Of a stretch of DNA of 23,512 bases, positions 6,670 to 13,628 are shown in pieces (the first letter of the stretch is position 1; the number at the start of each line of letters is the position of its first letter). Where the stretch lies: the IMG/VR virus record IMGVR_UViG_3300046692_000320, positions 1 to 23,512 of that record; one strand, written 5' to 3'. This DNA comes from a virus. The translations under genes and the position numbers were made by a program. The notes below the pieces were generated by a model that saw only the letters and a program-made list of their open reading frames with translations, was not told the DNA's origin and did not search any database.

Positions 6670-7838
6670 GCTGACTCCTCCTTAGGGAGTTGAACCGGCG
6701 TCCCGAACATCTCGACGGCGCGATTGCCGGAAGTGTCGTTCTCGCTAGGTATCCATCTGCCGTAGACTCGGGCGATCATCGTCCAGTCCTTGTGCCCCAT
6801 CTGTTTTGCCACCCACATTGGGTGTTCGCCTGCCGAAAGCATCATCGATGCGTATGTGTGCCGGGTCTGGTACGGGTTCCGGTATCGAACCTTCGCCTTC
6901 CTGAGCGTCGGTATCCAGAAGCTTTTGCGAATGGCCTGATCGCCGTCGAACGGTTTGGCGTATCGCGAGTCATGGAAAATCACGCCACCTTCTATATAGG
7001 TGTGCACCTTCTGAGCCGTCAGCGCGTCCAGCGCCATTGGCAAAAGCTTCACGCTCCGAATTCCCGCCGCCGTCTTCGGCAACTCCGCTTCCTTGGCCGC
7101 TCTGGTCAGTCCTCGCGATATTCGAATTTCCCCCCGCAACCAATCCACATCCCCCCATTCTACTGCGATTAGCTCGCTCGTTCGCAGGCCAGTCCACATG
7201 GCGAACTGCAACAGGTTCCGGTACTGCCCGTCGGTGCCAGCCAGAATCAGCCGCTGCTCCTCCGGCGAAAACGGGTCGATCTCGTCCTCGGTTTTCGGCT
7301 TCTCCCTGACCGAGTACGTCCAGCCCGCCATAGGGTTGATCTCGATCAGTTCGTCATGCACCGCATCGTTCAGCGCCGACCGCAGGCAACTCTGCACGTT
7401 CGACAGGCGCTTGTTCGAAGCATCCATGCTCGCCATTGCCTCCTTTATCATCTTGCGACTGAGCAGCACCAGGGGGTGATCGCCAAGCTTCGGCACCAGA
7501 ACCCCGTCGATGATCTTCCGATAGCCGTCGATGGTGCTGGCCTTCAACCCCTTCTCTTTCTTCTCCAGCCATGTCGCGAGGTATTTCGACAGAAGGACTT
7601 GCCCGGTCTGATGCCCAAGCCGATTGGCTCGCTTGGACTTGGGGAAGGTGGCCAGATAGTCGAACGTGCGGCTGTATATCGCCAGTTCGATTTTGGCCTT
7701 GTGCTGCTCAGCGCGCTTCAGATTAGCGGGGGTGGGCTCAAGCGGGAGTCGCTCACGGCACTGGACGCCCTCGAACATGAAGGTGATCTCAATACTACTT
7801 TTGGACGCCGCTCGAACGCCGTTGCGCTTTCCACCCAT
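6666..7838 (-). CDS. int: tyrosine recombinase, phage integrase
   Basis: 390 residues. The N-terminal part (about 1-75, with FEGVQCRERLPLEPT) resembles the arm-binding domain of DUF3596 type. A core-binding domain covers about 80-175. The catalytic domain shows Arg219 in WTGLRTSELIAVEW, Lys255 in LPKTAAGIR, Arg326-His327 in PYQTRHTYASMML, His349 in QMGHKDW and the nucleophile Tyr359 in ARVYGRW. The first position of the HxxR box is Tyr, as in other members of this P22/HK-like group. It would recombine attP at 6234-6265 with the host ssrA end. Its start overlaps the excisionase gene by 121 bases, so the two are tightly coupled. Confidence 0.95.
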   Translation of the reverse strand: MGGKRNGVRAASKSSIEITFMFEGVQCRERLPLEPTPANLKRAEQHKAKIELAIYSRTFDYLATFPKSKRANRLGHQTGQVLLSKYLATWLEKKEKGLKASTIDGYRKIIDGVLVPKLGDHPLVLLSRKMIKEAMASMDASNKRLSNVQSCLRSALNDAVHDELIEINPMAGWTYSVREKPKTEDEIDPFSPEEQRLILAGTDGQYRNLLQFAMWTGLRTSELIAVEWGDVDWLRGEIRISRGLTRAAKEAELPKTAAGIRSVKLLPMALDALTAQKVHTYIEGGVIFHDSRYAKPFDGDQAIRKSFWIPTLRKAKVRYRNPYQTRHTYASMMLSAGEHPMWVAKQMGHKDWTMIARVYGRWIPSENDTSGNRAVEMFGTPVQLPKEESA

Positions 7839-7996
7839 TCGACATACCCGTCCACATCTATCAGAGGTTTATTGTCCGGCGCATGCCTCCACACCAACCC
7901 CTTAGGCCATGTGCCGTCAGCGATCTTTGATCGAATCGCGGCCTCAGTGTAGCCACTTTCGGTGGAAAACTGGCTGATCGTCTTGTATTTGACCAT
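7718..7996 (-). CDS. xis: excisionase
   Basis: 92 residues. The N-terminal 55 residues (YKTISQFSTESGYTEAAIRS, IADGTWPKGLVW and DVDGYVEWVE) form the small winged-helix fold of phage excisionases, with a recognition helix in GYTEAAIRSK. The C-terminal tail is Ser/Arg-rich and ends SPPPLI. It should bind the attachment-site arm and direct Int to excise. The last 121 bases are read again in another frame as the start of int, an overlap that ties the two outputs together. It lies just before integrase on the leftward transcript, as in many Pseudomonas temperate phages. Confidence 0.85.
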   Translation of the reverse strand: MVKYKTISQFSTESGYTEAAIRSKIADGTWPKGLVWRHAPDNKPLIDVDGYVEWVESATAFERRPKVVLRSPSCSRASSAVSDSRLSPPPLI

Positions 7997-7997
7997 C

Positions 7998-8342
7998 TCA
8001 ACCCTCCTTGCTCATCTGCTTCACATTGAAGTCGGCGGCGGCCCATTCGCTCAGTGTGCCGGGCAACTCCTGCGCCTCCCTGCTCATAGCCGCATCAATC
8101 AACTCGCCAGTCATGTTCATTGGCGCAGCGCCGAGTTCGCGCCAGACGGATCTGCGCTGCCGATTGAGCCAGCGGTAGCGCGCGGCGTCGCGGCGCAGCT
8201 CTTCGTTCTCGGCGATCAAGGCCAGCACCGCCGCAGGAGTTGCAGCCCGCTCGAAAGCTACTGTGCACGGCAGATAAAACGAATCCTCTGCATGAGCAGT
8301 CAAAGCCTCTGCCAGCTTCTTCAGTTCGCTGTAGTCCGCCAT
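7998..8342 (-). CDS. phage early protein, Ead/Ea22-like
   Basis: 114 residues: MADYSELKKLAEAL, then TPAAVLALIAENEELRRDAA and RYRWLNRQRR. The SELKKLAEA opening and the AATPAAVLALIAENE block recur in variable early-region proteins of many temperate phages. A helical, charged, probably coiled-coil protein with no catalytic motif. It ends 2 bases before the excisionase start and overlaps its upstream neighbour by 22 bases. A separate rightward gene at 21970 has the same type of N-terminus. Role unknown. Confidence 0.75.
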   Translation of the reverse strand: MADYSELKKLAEALTAHAEDSFYLPCTVAFERAATPAAVLALIAENEELRRDAARYRWLNRQRRSVWRELGAAPMNMTGELIDAAMSREAQELPGTLSEWAAADFNVKQMSKEG

Positions 8343-8665
8343 TCCAAAGCCCCTCCGATTGATTTGGTGATTTGCTCCAGCAGCTCATCCGCCAAGGCTT
8401 CTGCGTTGTTTCTCGACATGGAGTGGTCTACGACGCATTGAAGGTATGAGCGGCATTCTTCAATCAGGCTGAGATGATTCGCCACCCCATCCCTGAACCC
8501 GTCAGCCGCAGCGGTAGCCATATCGACGGCGGTGAAGCCGGGAGTCGGTCCTCCGCGCAGGTGCTCGATCATCTGCGCCTGCTGGGCGATGGTGGCTTGG
8601 GCTGCGATCAGGTCGCCGTTGTCGCGCAGGGTTTGCTGGAGAGGGTGAAGTGGTTTCTCGCTCAT
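8321..8665 (-). CDS. phage early protein, unknown
   Basis: 114 residues, helical throughout. It starts MSEKPLHPLQQTLRDNGDL, has an alanine-rich middle (DMATAAADGFRDGV) and one Cys pair region (EECRSYLQC). No membrane segment, enzyme motif or nucleic-acid-binding motif is visible. It begins in a 4-base overlap with the preceding gene and overlaps the following one by 22 bases, so it belongs to the leftward operon. I do not recognise a family. Confidence 0.7.
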   Translation of the reverse strand: MSEKPLHPLQQTLRDNGDLIAAQATIAQQAQMIEHLRGGPTPGFTAVDMATAAADGFRDGVANHLSLIEECRSYLQCVVDHSMSRNNAEALADELLEQITKSIGGALEWRTTAN

Positions 8666-8889
8666 GCTTTAAGCTCCTTTGTCAGCGCCCATTTAGTGTT
8701 GTTGCTCTGGCTGTGATCGGAGGCGACAAGGCCTTCGCGCTCCATCTTCACCAGCTCTGCTCTGATCGTTTTGGTATCGAAAGGCTCGACGTGAAACCGG
8801 AACCACCATGTGCAGAACCAGATTCCGTCGAACTGGCTGCGTGAGGTCATGTAGGAGGTGATCCGCTCTCGTAAGGTCAGCTCACTCAT
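8662..8889 (-). CDS. small winged-helix-like protein, paralogue of the gene at 15558
   Basis: 75 residues: MSELTLRERITSYMTSRS, then WFCTWWFRFHVEPFDTKTIR and EREGLVASDHSQSNNTKWAL. The pattern of helix, helix, then a Lys/Glu-rich helix with a strand is like a small winged helix. It is clearly related to the 15558-15788 product, sharing LRERIT-YM, WFCTWWFRFH, F-TK, GLV-SDHSQSNNTKW. At DNA level the two also share an identical stretch of 23 bases (8696-8718 and 15604-15626). A DNA-binding role is inference from shape only. Confidence 0.75.
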   Translation of the reverse strand: MSELTLRERITSYMTSRSQFDGIWFCTWWFRFHVEPFDTKTIRAELVKMEREGLVASDHSQSNNTKWALTKELKA

Positions 8890-9098
8890 AGCCGCCTCCA
8901 GTTCGCAGCCGACACCCGCGCCCAGCGCTCTGTGGTGACGATGATGAAATTTCTGATACCGGTCATGACCTTGTGCATCTCGCCGTCGAACTCGACGAAG
9001 GAGTCGGTCTTGCGGATGTCCGGTACACGGTCGATGGTGTCGAGCAGCTTGCCCGGGCGACCGTCTGCGTTCTGTTCGTGTACGTCAAAGGCTGCCAT
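8886..9098 (-). CDS. small phage protein, unknown
   Basis: 70 residues with charged N-terminus (MAAFDVHEQNADGRPGKLL) and a beta-prone middle (SFVEFDGEMHKVMTGIRNFI). It overlaps its downstream neighbour by 4 bases and its upstream neighbour by 14, so it is part of the leftward operon. No motif is recognised. Confidence 0.6.
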   Translation of the reverse strand: MAAFDVHEQNADGRPGKLLDTIDRVPDIRKTDSFVEFDGEMHKVMTGIRNFIIVTTERWARVSAANWRRL

Positions 9099-9279
9099 GG
9101 CGTTCCACCTCGATGCGTTTCTGTATGCCCACCCGATAGCCTTCTGGCCTCATCGCGGCAGTGCGTTCAATATTGGCGATGACCCGCTCGACGCCGCCGA
9201 ATCGTTCATCTACGAGGCGACCGTCCTTGATCAACTGATCGGCCAGATTCCAGCCTTCACGTTCTTCAATGCGAGACAT
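9085..9279 (-). CDS. small phage protein, unknown
   Basis: 64 residues, highly charged: MSRIEEREGWNLADQLIKDG, then VDERFGGVERVIANIERT and RVGIQKRIEVERHG. Probably helical and soluble. The start is preceded by GGAG. A 102-base stretch without a confident gene separates it from the next gene upstream (9382), so it could have its own promoter, but none is convincing. Function unknown. Confidence 0.6.
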   Translation of the reverse strand: MSRIEEREGWNLADQLIKDGRLVDERFGGVERVIANIERTAAMRPEGYRVGIQKRIEVERHGSL

Positions 9280-9381
9280 AACGGCTCCGGGCCGCTACAT
9301 GCGGCAGAGTTGAGTAGTCAATAGGGGTTTACAACTGGAGGGATCAGCGGCAGTACACGTAGTAGAACCAGGCGAGGGCGA

Positions 9382-9870
9382 TCATTGATTCATCTCCTTG
9401 AGCTTATTGGCATATTCAGGAGCAGCAGCAAGCATTCTCGCGTATTGCCCAACCGCGCATTCGGTTTCGCAGTGCGTTAAAACCACCGCCGCACCACGTA
9501 GTCGCTGTAGATGCTTTCCTGCTTCCCAGTCAGCGGGCCATTCGTGCTGAGCAATTGGCACGAGCATCTCAGCAGTCGGCTCAATCGGTACAAGCTTCCA
9601 GCCATCAGGCACCGTTATCGGCGCTGGCGGGGAGGCGTAGAGCGGTGCCCCATTTGGTAGTCGGGGCATATCGAGTGATCCAAAGCTAGTCCACTTCAAA
9701 TATCCCTGGCACGCTCTATCAACCTCGGCCACTGGCTCAACCTTCCCCGCTTCCTGAGCGAGAACGGCGTGGAGTTCGTCAGTCAGTCCATACCATCCGC
9801 CATCGTCTAGACGGGCTATTACACGATCAAGAAGCTCCCTCGACATGGTTACGGTTTTATCGTTGGTCAT
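9382..9870 (-). CDS. phage early protein with PDGW / AAAPE motifs
   Basis: 162 residues. The N-terminal half (MTNDKTVTMSRELLDRVIAR) is helical. The C-terminal half has GAPLYASPPAPITVPDGWKL, then VPIEPTAEMLVPIA and YARMLAAAPE. This C-terminal pattern is widespread in small early proteins of temperate phages of proteobacteria and often appears as an exchangeable domain joined to different N-termini. Its role is not known. AGGA precedes the start at 9870. Confidence 0.75.
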   Translation of the reverse strand: MTNDKTVTMSRELLDRVIARLDDGGWYGLTDELHAVLAQEAGKVEPVAEVDRACQGYLKWTSFGSLDMPRLPNGAPLYASPPAPITVPDGWKLVPIEPTAEMLVPIAQHEWPADWEAGKHLQRLRGAAVVLTHCETECAVGQYARMLAAAPEYANKLKEMNQ

Positions 9871-9875
9871 GGCTT

Positions 9876-10118
9876 TTATCCTTTGCTCGGATTGGCATCA
9901 TTGAACAGGCCAGGGAGTTTTTTAACATCAAGCCGATAGCCTCGGTATCCGGCGGCGTAATCACTGACCAGAACCTGCTGTTGCTTGTAAGTAAGCCCCT
10001 GTATCAAGTCCTGAAAGCGGGTTGATTTGAACGGGACTAACTGAATCCCCTGGGCTTTATCGTCGCGGCCAGCCTGCGCGGCTTTCGCCTTCAGTGCTGC
10101 GAACGCCTCTTTGTTCAT
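9876..10118 (-). CDS. small phage protein, unknown
   Basis: 80 residues: MNKEAFAALKAKAAQAGRDD, then LVPFKSTRFQDLIQGLTYKQ and SDYAAGYRGYRLDVKKLP. Soluble, with a Lys/Ala-rich N-terminal helix and a Tyr-rich middle. It starts in a 4-base overlap with the stop of the preceding gene. No known motif. Confidence 0.65.
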   Translation of the reverse strand: MNKEAFAALKAKAAQAGRDDKAQGIQLVPFKSTRFQDLIQGLTYKQQQVLVSDYAAGYRGYRLDVKKLPGLFNDANPSKG

Positions 10119-10552
10119 TCGCTTGCTCCCGATTCGGTGGGTTTAGTCATGGCCTCATCACACATGTGATTCATTTTCTCTGGAGTCATCTTTCCCCATG
10201 AATGTGGGAACGCTTGAAGCTCATTTGCAACGGAAGAAAAGAAATTCCAGCGAGCTGCATCTTTCTCAAGCTCCGCATTCCGCCGCTCGGCGTCCGCAAG
10301 GCGCTGCTGTGTTTCCTGTAGAGCTTCGATAGCTCCGACTTCAGCGCTGATGCGCGATTCTATTTCGTGATTCGCCACGGCCAGCTCTTCCCGCAAAGCA
10401 GCGAGTTGGGATTGGGCGTCTGACTCCAGCATGTACTTCACAGATGAGCAGCCGCATTCGCATTCAGGCCAAACATCGTCTTCGCACCATTCCCGACCAT
10501 CGCCATCTTTCTGACAGGCCGGGCCTAGATAAATATGTTTTGGGTCACTCAT
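10115..10552 (-). CDS. coiled-coil phage protein with Cys-rich N-terminus
   Basis: 145 residues. The frame is open to 10759, but the ATG at 10552 lies in a 4-base overlap with the preceding stop and gives a sensible N-terminus (MSDPKHIYLGPACQKDGDGR). A Cys-rich patch (WCEDDVWPECECGCSS) precedes a coiled coil of about 60 residues (LAALREELAVANHEIESRI through RRNAELEKDAARWNF). The C-terminal end carries KMTPEKMNHMCDEAM. The HIYLGP and AERRNAELEKDAARW elements are common in mosaic early proteins of Gram-negative phages. Function unknown; a zinc-binding site is possible. Confidence 0.7.
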   Translation of the reverse strand: MSDPKHIYLGPACQKDGDGREWCEDDVWPECECGCSSVKYMLESDAQSQLAALREELAVANHEIESRISAEVGAIEALQETQQRLADAERRNAELEKDAARWNFFSSVANELQAFPHSWGKMTPEKMNHMCDEAMTKPTESGASE

Positions 10553-10851
10553 ACCTGAGCCCTCATAGACCGAAGCTGACTGTGGAATGTGGATCGGTGG
10601 AAGCCGACATGCTGCTCGACGTCGTACCAAGTCGAGCCGTGAGCCCGCATGTCGAGCGCCAAGGCCATGTAATCCGCCGTGAGCTGCTTGGGCTTGCCCT
10701 TGTTGCCGAGCACGATCCCGGCTGAATTGAGGTAGCGCACGACGGTGGGGTAGGAACATCCAGCCGCATCGGCAATGTGCTCGACCGAATGCCCCGTCGC
10801 GTGCATGCTGAAAATCAGCCCGATAGAGTCAGGAGATAACTTGGCTGTCAT
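10549..10851 (-). CDS. small DNA-binding protein with two helix-turn-helix motifs
   Basis: 100 residues from the ATG at 10851, which has GGAG 8 bases upstream. An extension to 10929 is open but would run through the zinc-finger gene at 10829-10990, so I prefer the short form. Two homeodomain-like helix-turn-helix units follow one another: TGHSVEHIADAAGCSYPTVV (about residues 19-38) and GSTWYDVEQHVGFHRSTFHS (about 71-90), joined by a Lys-rich linker. The two-unit plan suggests recognition of a bipartite site. It may regulate the early operon; the target is unknown. Confidence 0.72.
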   Translation of the reverse strand: MTAKLSPDSIGLIFSMHATGHSVEHIADAAGCSYPTVVRYLNSAGIVLGNKGKPKQLTADYMALALDMRAHGSTWYDVEQHVGFHRSTFHSQLRSMRAQV

Positions 10852-10990
10852 GGTCAGTTCTCCGTGCGTGTTCCCGCTGCCGGGCCTTGCTGCATTTGGT
10901 GTGGTTTCCGACATTGCGCGGCCGGCCACAGATGCTGCATCCGTTGTGCAGCTCCATGTAGCCCGCGGCGAGCTTTCCTGTGGATGGCAT
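10829..10990 (-). CDS. 53-residue zinc-finger-like protein
   Basis: ATG at 10990 has a strong GGGAGG site 4 bases upstream. The product starts MPSTGKLAAGYMELHNGCSI and contains CSICGRPRNVGNHTKC, a C-x2-C-x8-H-x2-C pattern (Cys18, Cys21, His30, Cys33) able to hold one zinc, followed by a basic tail (KARQREHARRTDHDSQ). The last 23 bases overlap the double-HTH gene start. Small Cys/His proteins of this kind with an ELHNGC-like opening are, as far as I recall, frequent in Pseudomonas phage early regions. A nucleic-acid or protein adaptor role is inference. Confidence 0.68.
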   Translation of the reverse strand: MPSTGKLAAGYMELHNGCSICGRPRNVGNHTKCSKARQREHARRTDHDSQVIS

Positions 10991-11003
10991 AGGGCCTCCC
11001 GGA

Positions 11004-11195
11004 TTACTTGGAGAGAGTCTTTGCGCGCTTCTTAGACCAGGCGATCACGTCCAGCACGGCGCTCTTGCTGAACACGCTGCGCGACTTGTAGTAATCGACC
11101 GAGTCTCGCGCAACGCTGAAACAGATCCCCTCGGGGAACTTCATCTTGCGCAGCTCGTCGTGAACGTTCTTTTCAATGAATTCAAACGGAGTCAT
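11004..11195 (-). CDS. small basic phage protein
   Basis: 63 residues from ATG 11195, which overlaps the preceding stop (ATGA). A longer frame to 11279 is open but would double-read the upstream gene. The sequence (MTPFEFIEKNVHDELRKMKF, then GICFSVARDSVDYYKSRS and WSKKRAKTLSK) is basic at its C-terminus and has an amphipathic first helix. Family not recognised; the Lys/Arg tail would suit nucleic-acid contact. Confidence 0.65.
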   Translation of the reverse strand: MTPFEFIEKNVHDELRKMKFPEGICFSVARDSVDYYKSRSVFSKSAVLDVIAWSKKRAKTLSK

Positions 11196-11392
11196 ATCAC
11201 CACCCATTCGTTTTTGCCGTTGTAGAAACCGCGCCACTCGCCGAGCCGAAACACTAGGGTTCCAGGCGTGCAGAGCCATGCGCGGTGGATTGGTCCGCCG
11301 TCTAGCCGAAAGCTTTTCTTGATCGCGCTCAGCCGGCGTTTACGGAGTCGCGGACGAGACAGGTCGATCCGCCGGATTCGGAGTAGGCTCAT
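11192..11392 (-). CDS. very basic small phage protein
   Basis: 66 residues with a strongly basic N-terminal half (MSLLRIRRIDLSRPRLRKRR, then LSAIKKSF) and a beta-prone second half (GTLVFRLGEWRGFYNGKNEW). AGGTGA lies 5 bases before the ATG. It overlaps the next gene by 4 bases. The arginine-rich start might bind RNA or DNA, and an antiterminator-like role cannot be excluded, but nothing specific supports it. Confidence 0.62.
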   Translation of the reverse strand: MSLLRIRRIDLSRPRLRKRRLSAIKKSFRLDGGPIHRAWLCTPGTLVFRLGEWRGFYNGKNEWVVI

Positions 11393-11416
11393 GTGGTCAC
11401 CTGATGTTTGGCGGGG

Positions 11417-12061
11417 TTACTGCTGCTTGGCGAAGAAGGCCGGATGAGGCCCTGCCTTACGTTTCGGATAGTCGATGTTGCCCTTGACCAAGAGGCGATT
11501 GAAGCGCGCGAACCTGATACCCATTTGGTTCATGGCTTGGGTGCGGGACAGGCCAACCTCAAGGAATGCCTTGATGCGCTCACAGTCCTTCGCGTCTTGG
11601 GCATCGTCGGCCTGGTGCGCCCTGAGATTCTGGTAGCCAATTTGTGCGGCTGTCTGGAAGCTGAATCCGCCTTCCAGGGCTATGGCTGTCAGAACCTTGC
11701 GCGATTTCCCGGTGGCTTCCATGGCTTGCGCGTAGGTCATCGTCTCGGCGAGCTTTCGGGTGCGATCAACCAGGTCATAGCGCTCTTTTGCCCGCTCGAC
11801 CTCCCGTTCCGCGCGCTCCTTCTGCCGGCGTGTTTTCTGCCGGATCGCTGCGGCAGTGGGCGGCTTCGGCGTAGTGTCGATTACCACCTTCGGGCGTGGC
11901 GGAGGCTCATGGCGTACTGGCGGAGGAACAAAGCTCGGCCCCTGCAACACCTCAATAGTCCCTCCTTTGTTCAAGAAGGCCTCCATCTTCAGGGCCAGTG
12001 CATGGCGGTCAGGGTCTAGTGCCTTGACCATGTTCAGATCGGTGCTGATGTATGCGCTCAT
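11417..12061 (-). CDS. basic coiled-coil protein, possible DNA-binding
   Basis: 214 residues. A Pro-rich linker (about 46-68, FVPPPVRHEPPPRPKVV) leads into a Lys/Arg/Glu-rich coiled coil (RQKTRRQKERAEREVERAKE). The C-terminal half carries two helix-turn-helix-like stretches (MTYAQAMEATGKSRKVLTAI and FLEVGLSRTQAMNQMGIRFA). It starts in an ATGA overlap with the exonuclease gene, which suggests it works with the recombination proteins or is simply co-expressed. I do not recognise a named family. Confidence 0.68.
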   Translation of the reverse strand: MSAYISTDLNMVKALDPDRHALALKMEAFLNKGGTIEVLQGPSFVPPPVRHEPPPRPKVVIDTTPKPPTAAAIRQKTRRQKERAEREVERAKERYDLVDRTRKLAETMTYAQAMEATGKSRKVLTAIALEGGFSFQTAAQIGYQNLRAHQADDAQDAKDCERIKAFLEVGLSRTQAMNQMGIRFARFNRLLVKGNIDYPKRKAGPHPAFFAKQQ

Positions 12062-12690
12062 GCTGCGTTACTCCTCATCCGGCCCCGCATTTCCTGTTCC
12101 AGTTCGGCCAGTTCTTCCAGAAAGGCCTTGATCTCGGCTTCCATCTCGGCGATGCGCTTGTCGTCGCGCTCGAAACGGAAGCAGATGTACTGCAGCTCTT
12201 CCGGCAACCGGTCGTCATAGCTCACGAAGTCCGCCCAGTGCCGGCCGGTGCAAGCCATCTGGGCCAGCATCTGCCACTCGTACTGCGGATCGTGACGGCC
12301 GGATTGCATGGTCGCGATGTGGGTTGCTGTGTTCGGGCACTTGATCTCAAGCACGCCTTCATCGCCAGCGAGCCCGTCAGGCGATGCGCCAAACCCTTCG
12401 ATCTTCGGGTGCATGACAAGGCCTGTCTCGACGACTATCAGGCCCTTGTCCGCCTCGTAGGCCATGCAGGCGAATGGCTCCAGCTCAACGCCACGCTGCA
12501 CGGCGGCATTGCGCGACAGGTCCATGCCGCCTTGCTGACCGGTCAGGCGCTCGCACAGCAACTCCATCATGTAGTTTTTGCGAGTGGCCGAAGGCGCGCC
12601 TCCGCGCCCGCTGGCCATCACATCCTTGACGCGGCTGGCCGTGACGTTGCCGAGACGTGCCGCGAACCATTCAGCGCTACGCTGCTCCAT
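12058..12690 (-). CDS. YqaJ/lambda-exonuclease-type recombination exonuclease
   Basis: 210 residues. It opens MEQRSAEWFAARLGNVTASR, the typical start of YqaJ-like viral recombinases, with the NVTAS signature. The PD-(D/E)xK core is complete: Asp105 in GASPDGL, and Glu115 and Lys117 in VLEIKCPN, followed by YEWQMLAQMACTGR. The C-terminal tail is a Glu-rich helix. Enzymes of this family degrade one strand of duplex DNA 5' to 3' so that a partner annealing protein can load; the partner is the RecT gene directly upstream, overlapping by 14 bases. Together they form a Red/RecET-type recombination pair. Confidence 0.93.
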   Translation of the reverse strand: MEQRSAEWFAARLGNVTASRVKDVMASGRGGAPSATRKNYMMELLCERLTGQQGGMDLSRNAAVQRGVELEPFACMAYEADKGLIVVETGLVMHPKIEGFGASPDGLAGDEGVLEIKCPNTATHIATMQSGRHDPQYEWQMLAQMACTGRHWADFVSYDDRLPEELQYICFRFERDDKRIAEMEAEIKAFLEELAELEQEMRGRMRSNAA

Positions 12691-13621
12691 CTAACACCTC
12701 CTCGGCCTGGCCTTCGATTGGCGCAGCCTCTGCTTTCAGGGCTTCGCTGCGCTTGGTCACTTCCGCCTTGAAGCGGGCGTGTCCGGCAGCGTCTTTGGCT
12801 TGTTTCATGGCGGCGGTGCCTTGGTGGTAGACCTCTGTCAGCGCCTCCAGGCTGCCTGCCTTCATCGCGAGCTCAATCCAGCCATTTACCGCCTCGGTGT
12901 CGGTCGGCGCAGCGCCGGGCATTCCGACCAAGCCTTCTCCGCCATCGGTATTGAGGTGATGGATAGCCTGCTCAAGCCGATCAGTCTTTGGCCAGTATTT
13001 GTAGCCGCGCTTCACGACGGTCTTTTTGGCCATCTCACCAGGATCAGTCACCCACGGGCAGGACTTCTGTTTGCTGATCCACGCTTTCCACGCGCTCGAC
13101 CGGTCGCGGATGGCGTTCACGTCGTCGATGCTCATCGTTTCCGTGAGGTAGTCGCCGTCAGCCGTCTTGACCACGACGTAAACGCCAATTGCTTCGCCGC
13201 GATCCTTGGCGAACGGGTTGTAGGAGTGAGAGGGCGGCTTGTCGAAGCCGTTGAGCGTGAAGGAGTCAGCGGCGTAGACCAGTTCGGCTTGAGCCCAGCG
13301 GATGGCGCCGGTAGCCATGGCAAGATCCATCAGGCCGATATAGCTGATGTCGAGGCAGATCTTGCCGTCACGAGGGACCAGATAGGCCTGCTTCTTGGCC
13401 GGGTTCAGGCTGATGCCGATCGCTGCGATGTTCGTGATCGCATTGGCCACCGACTGCCGGTTTTGCATGGCGATCTTTGTGGCGTACTCGCCGGAAGTGA
13501 TGACCTGAATGGCGAACTCGGCTTCGCGCTCGAAGTTGAGAGAGCGGTCAGTCAGTACGTTGGCGAACTGGTTTCGCACCGCATAGATGTCTTGCGTGAT
13601 GGCTGCGATTGCTGTGCTCAT
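12677..13621 (-). CDS. recT: RecT-family single-strand annealing protein
   Basis: 314 residues. The core at about residues 25-195 has the RecT pattern: NITNIAAIGISLNPAKKQAY, LVPRDGKICLDISYIGLMDL, GEAIGVYVVVKTADGDYLTE and KTVVKRGYKYWPK. The Ala/Glu-rich tail is variable, as usual. RecT binds single strands made by the exonuclease and pairs them with complementary DNA, promoting phage recombination and concatemer formation. It lies between a coiled-coil gene upstream (8-base gap) and the YqaJ exonuclease downstream (14-base overlap). Confidence 0.93.
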   Translation of the reverse strand: MSTAIAAITQDIYAVRNQFANVLTDRSLNFEREAEFAIQVITSGEYATKIAMQNRQSVANAITNIAAIGISLNPAKKQAYLVPRDGKICLDISYIGLMDLAMATGAIRWAQAELVYAADSFTLNGFDKPPSHSYNPFAKDRGEAIGVYVVVKTADGDYLTETMSIDDVNAIRDRSSAWKAWISKQKSCPWVTDPGEMAKKTVVKRGYKYWPKTDRLEQAIHHLNTDGGEGLVGMPGAAPTDTEAVNGWIELAMKAGSLEALTEVYHQGTAAMKQAKDAAGHARFKAEVTKRSEALKAEAAPIEGQAEEVLDGAA

Positions 13622-13628
13622 GTCGGCC

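Noticed and set aside
9344-9385. 13-codon minus-strand frame (MIALAWFYYVYCR) overlapping the stop of the 9382 gene
   Set aside because: The ATGA overlap is attractive, but the frame is too short and there is no ribosome-binding evidence to call a gene.
10553-10759. N-terminal extension of the coiled-coil gene
   Set aside because: The extension runs through the double-HTH gene in another frame, and the internal ATG has a 4-base overlap with the preceding stop.
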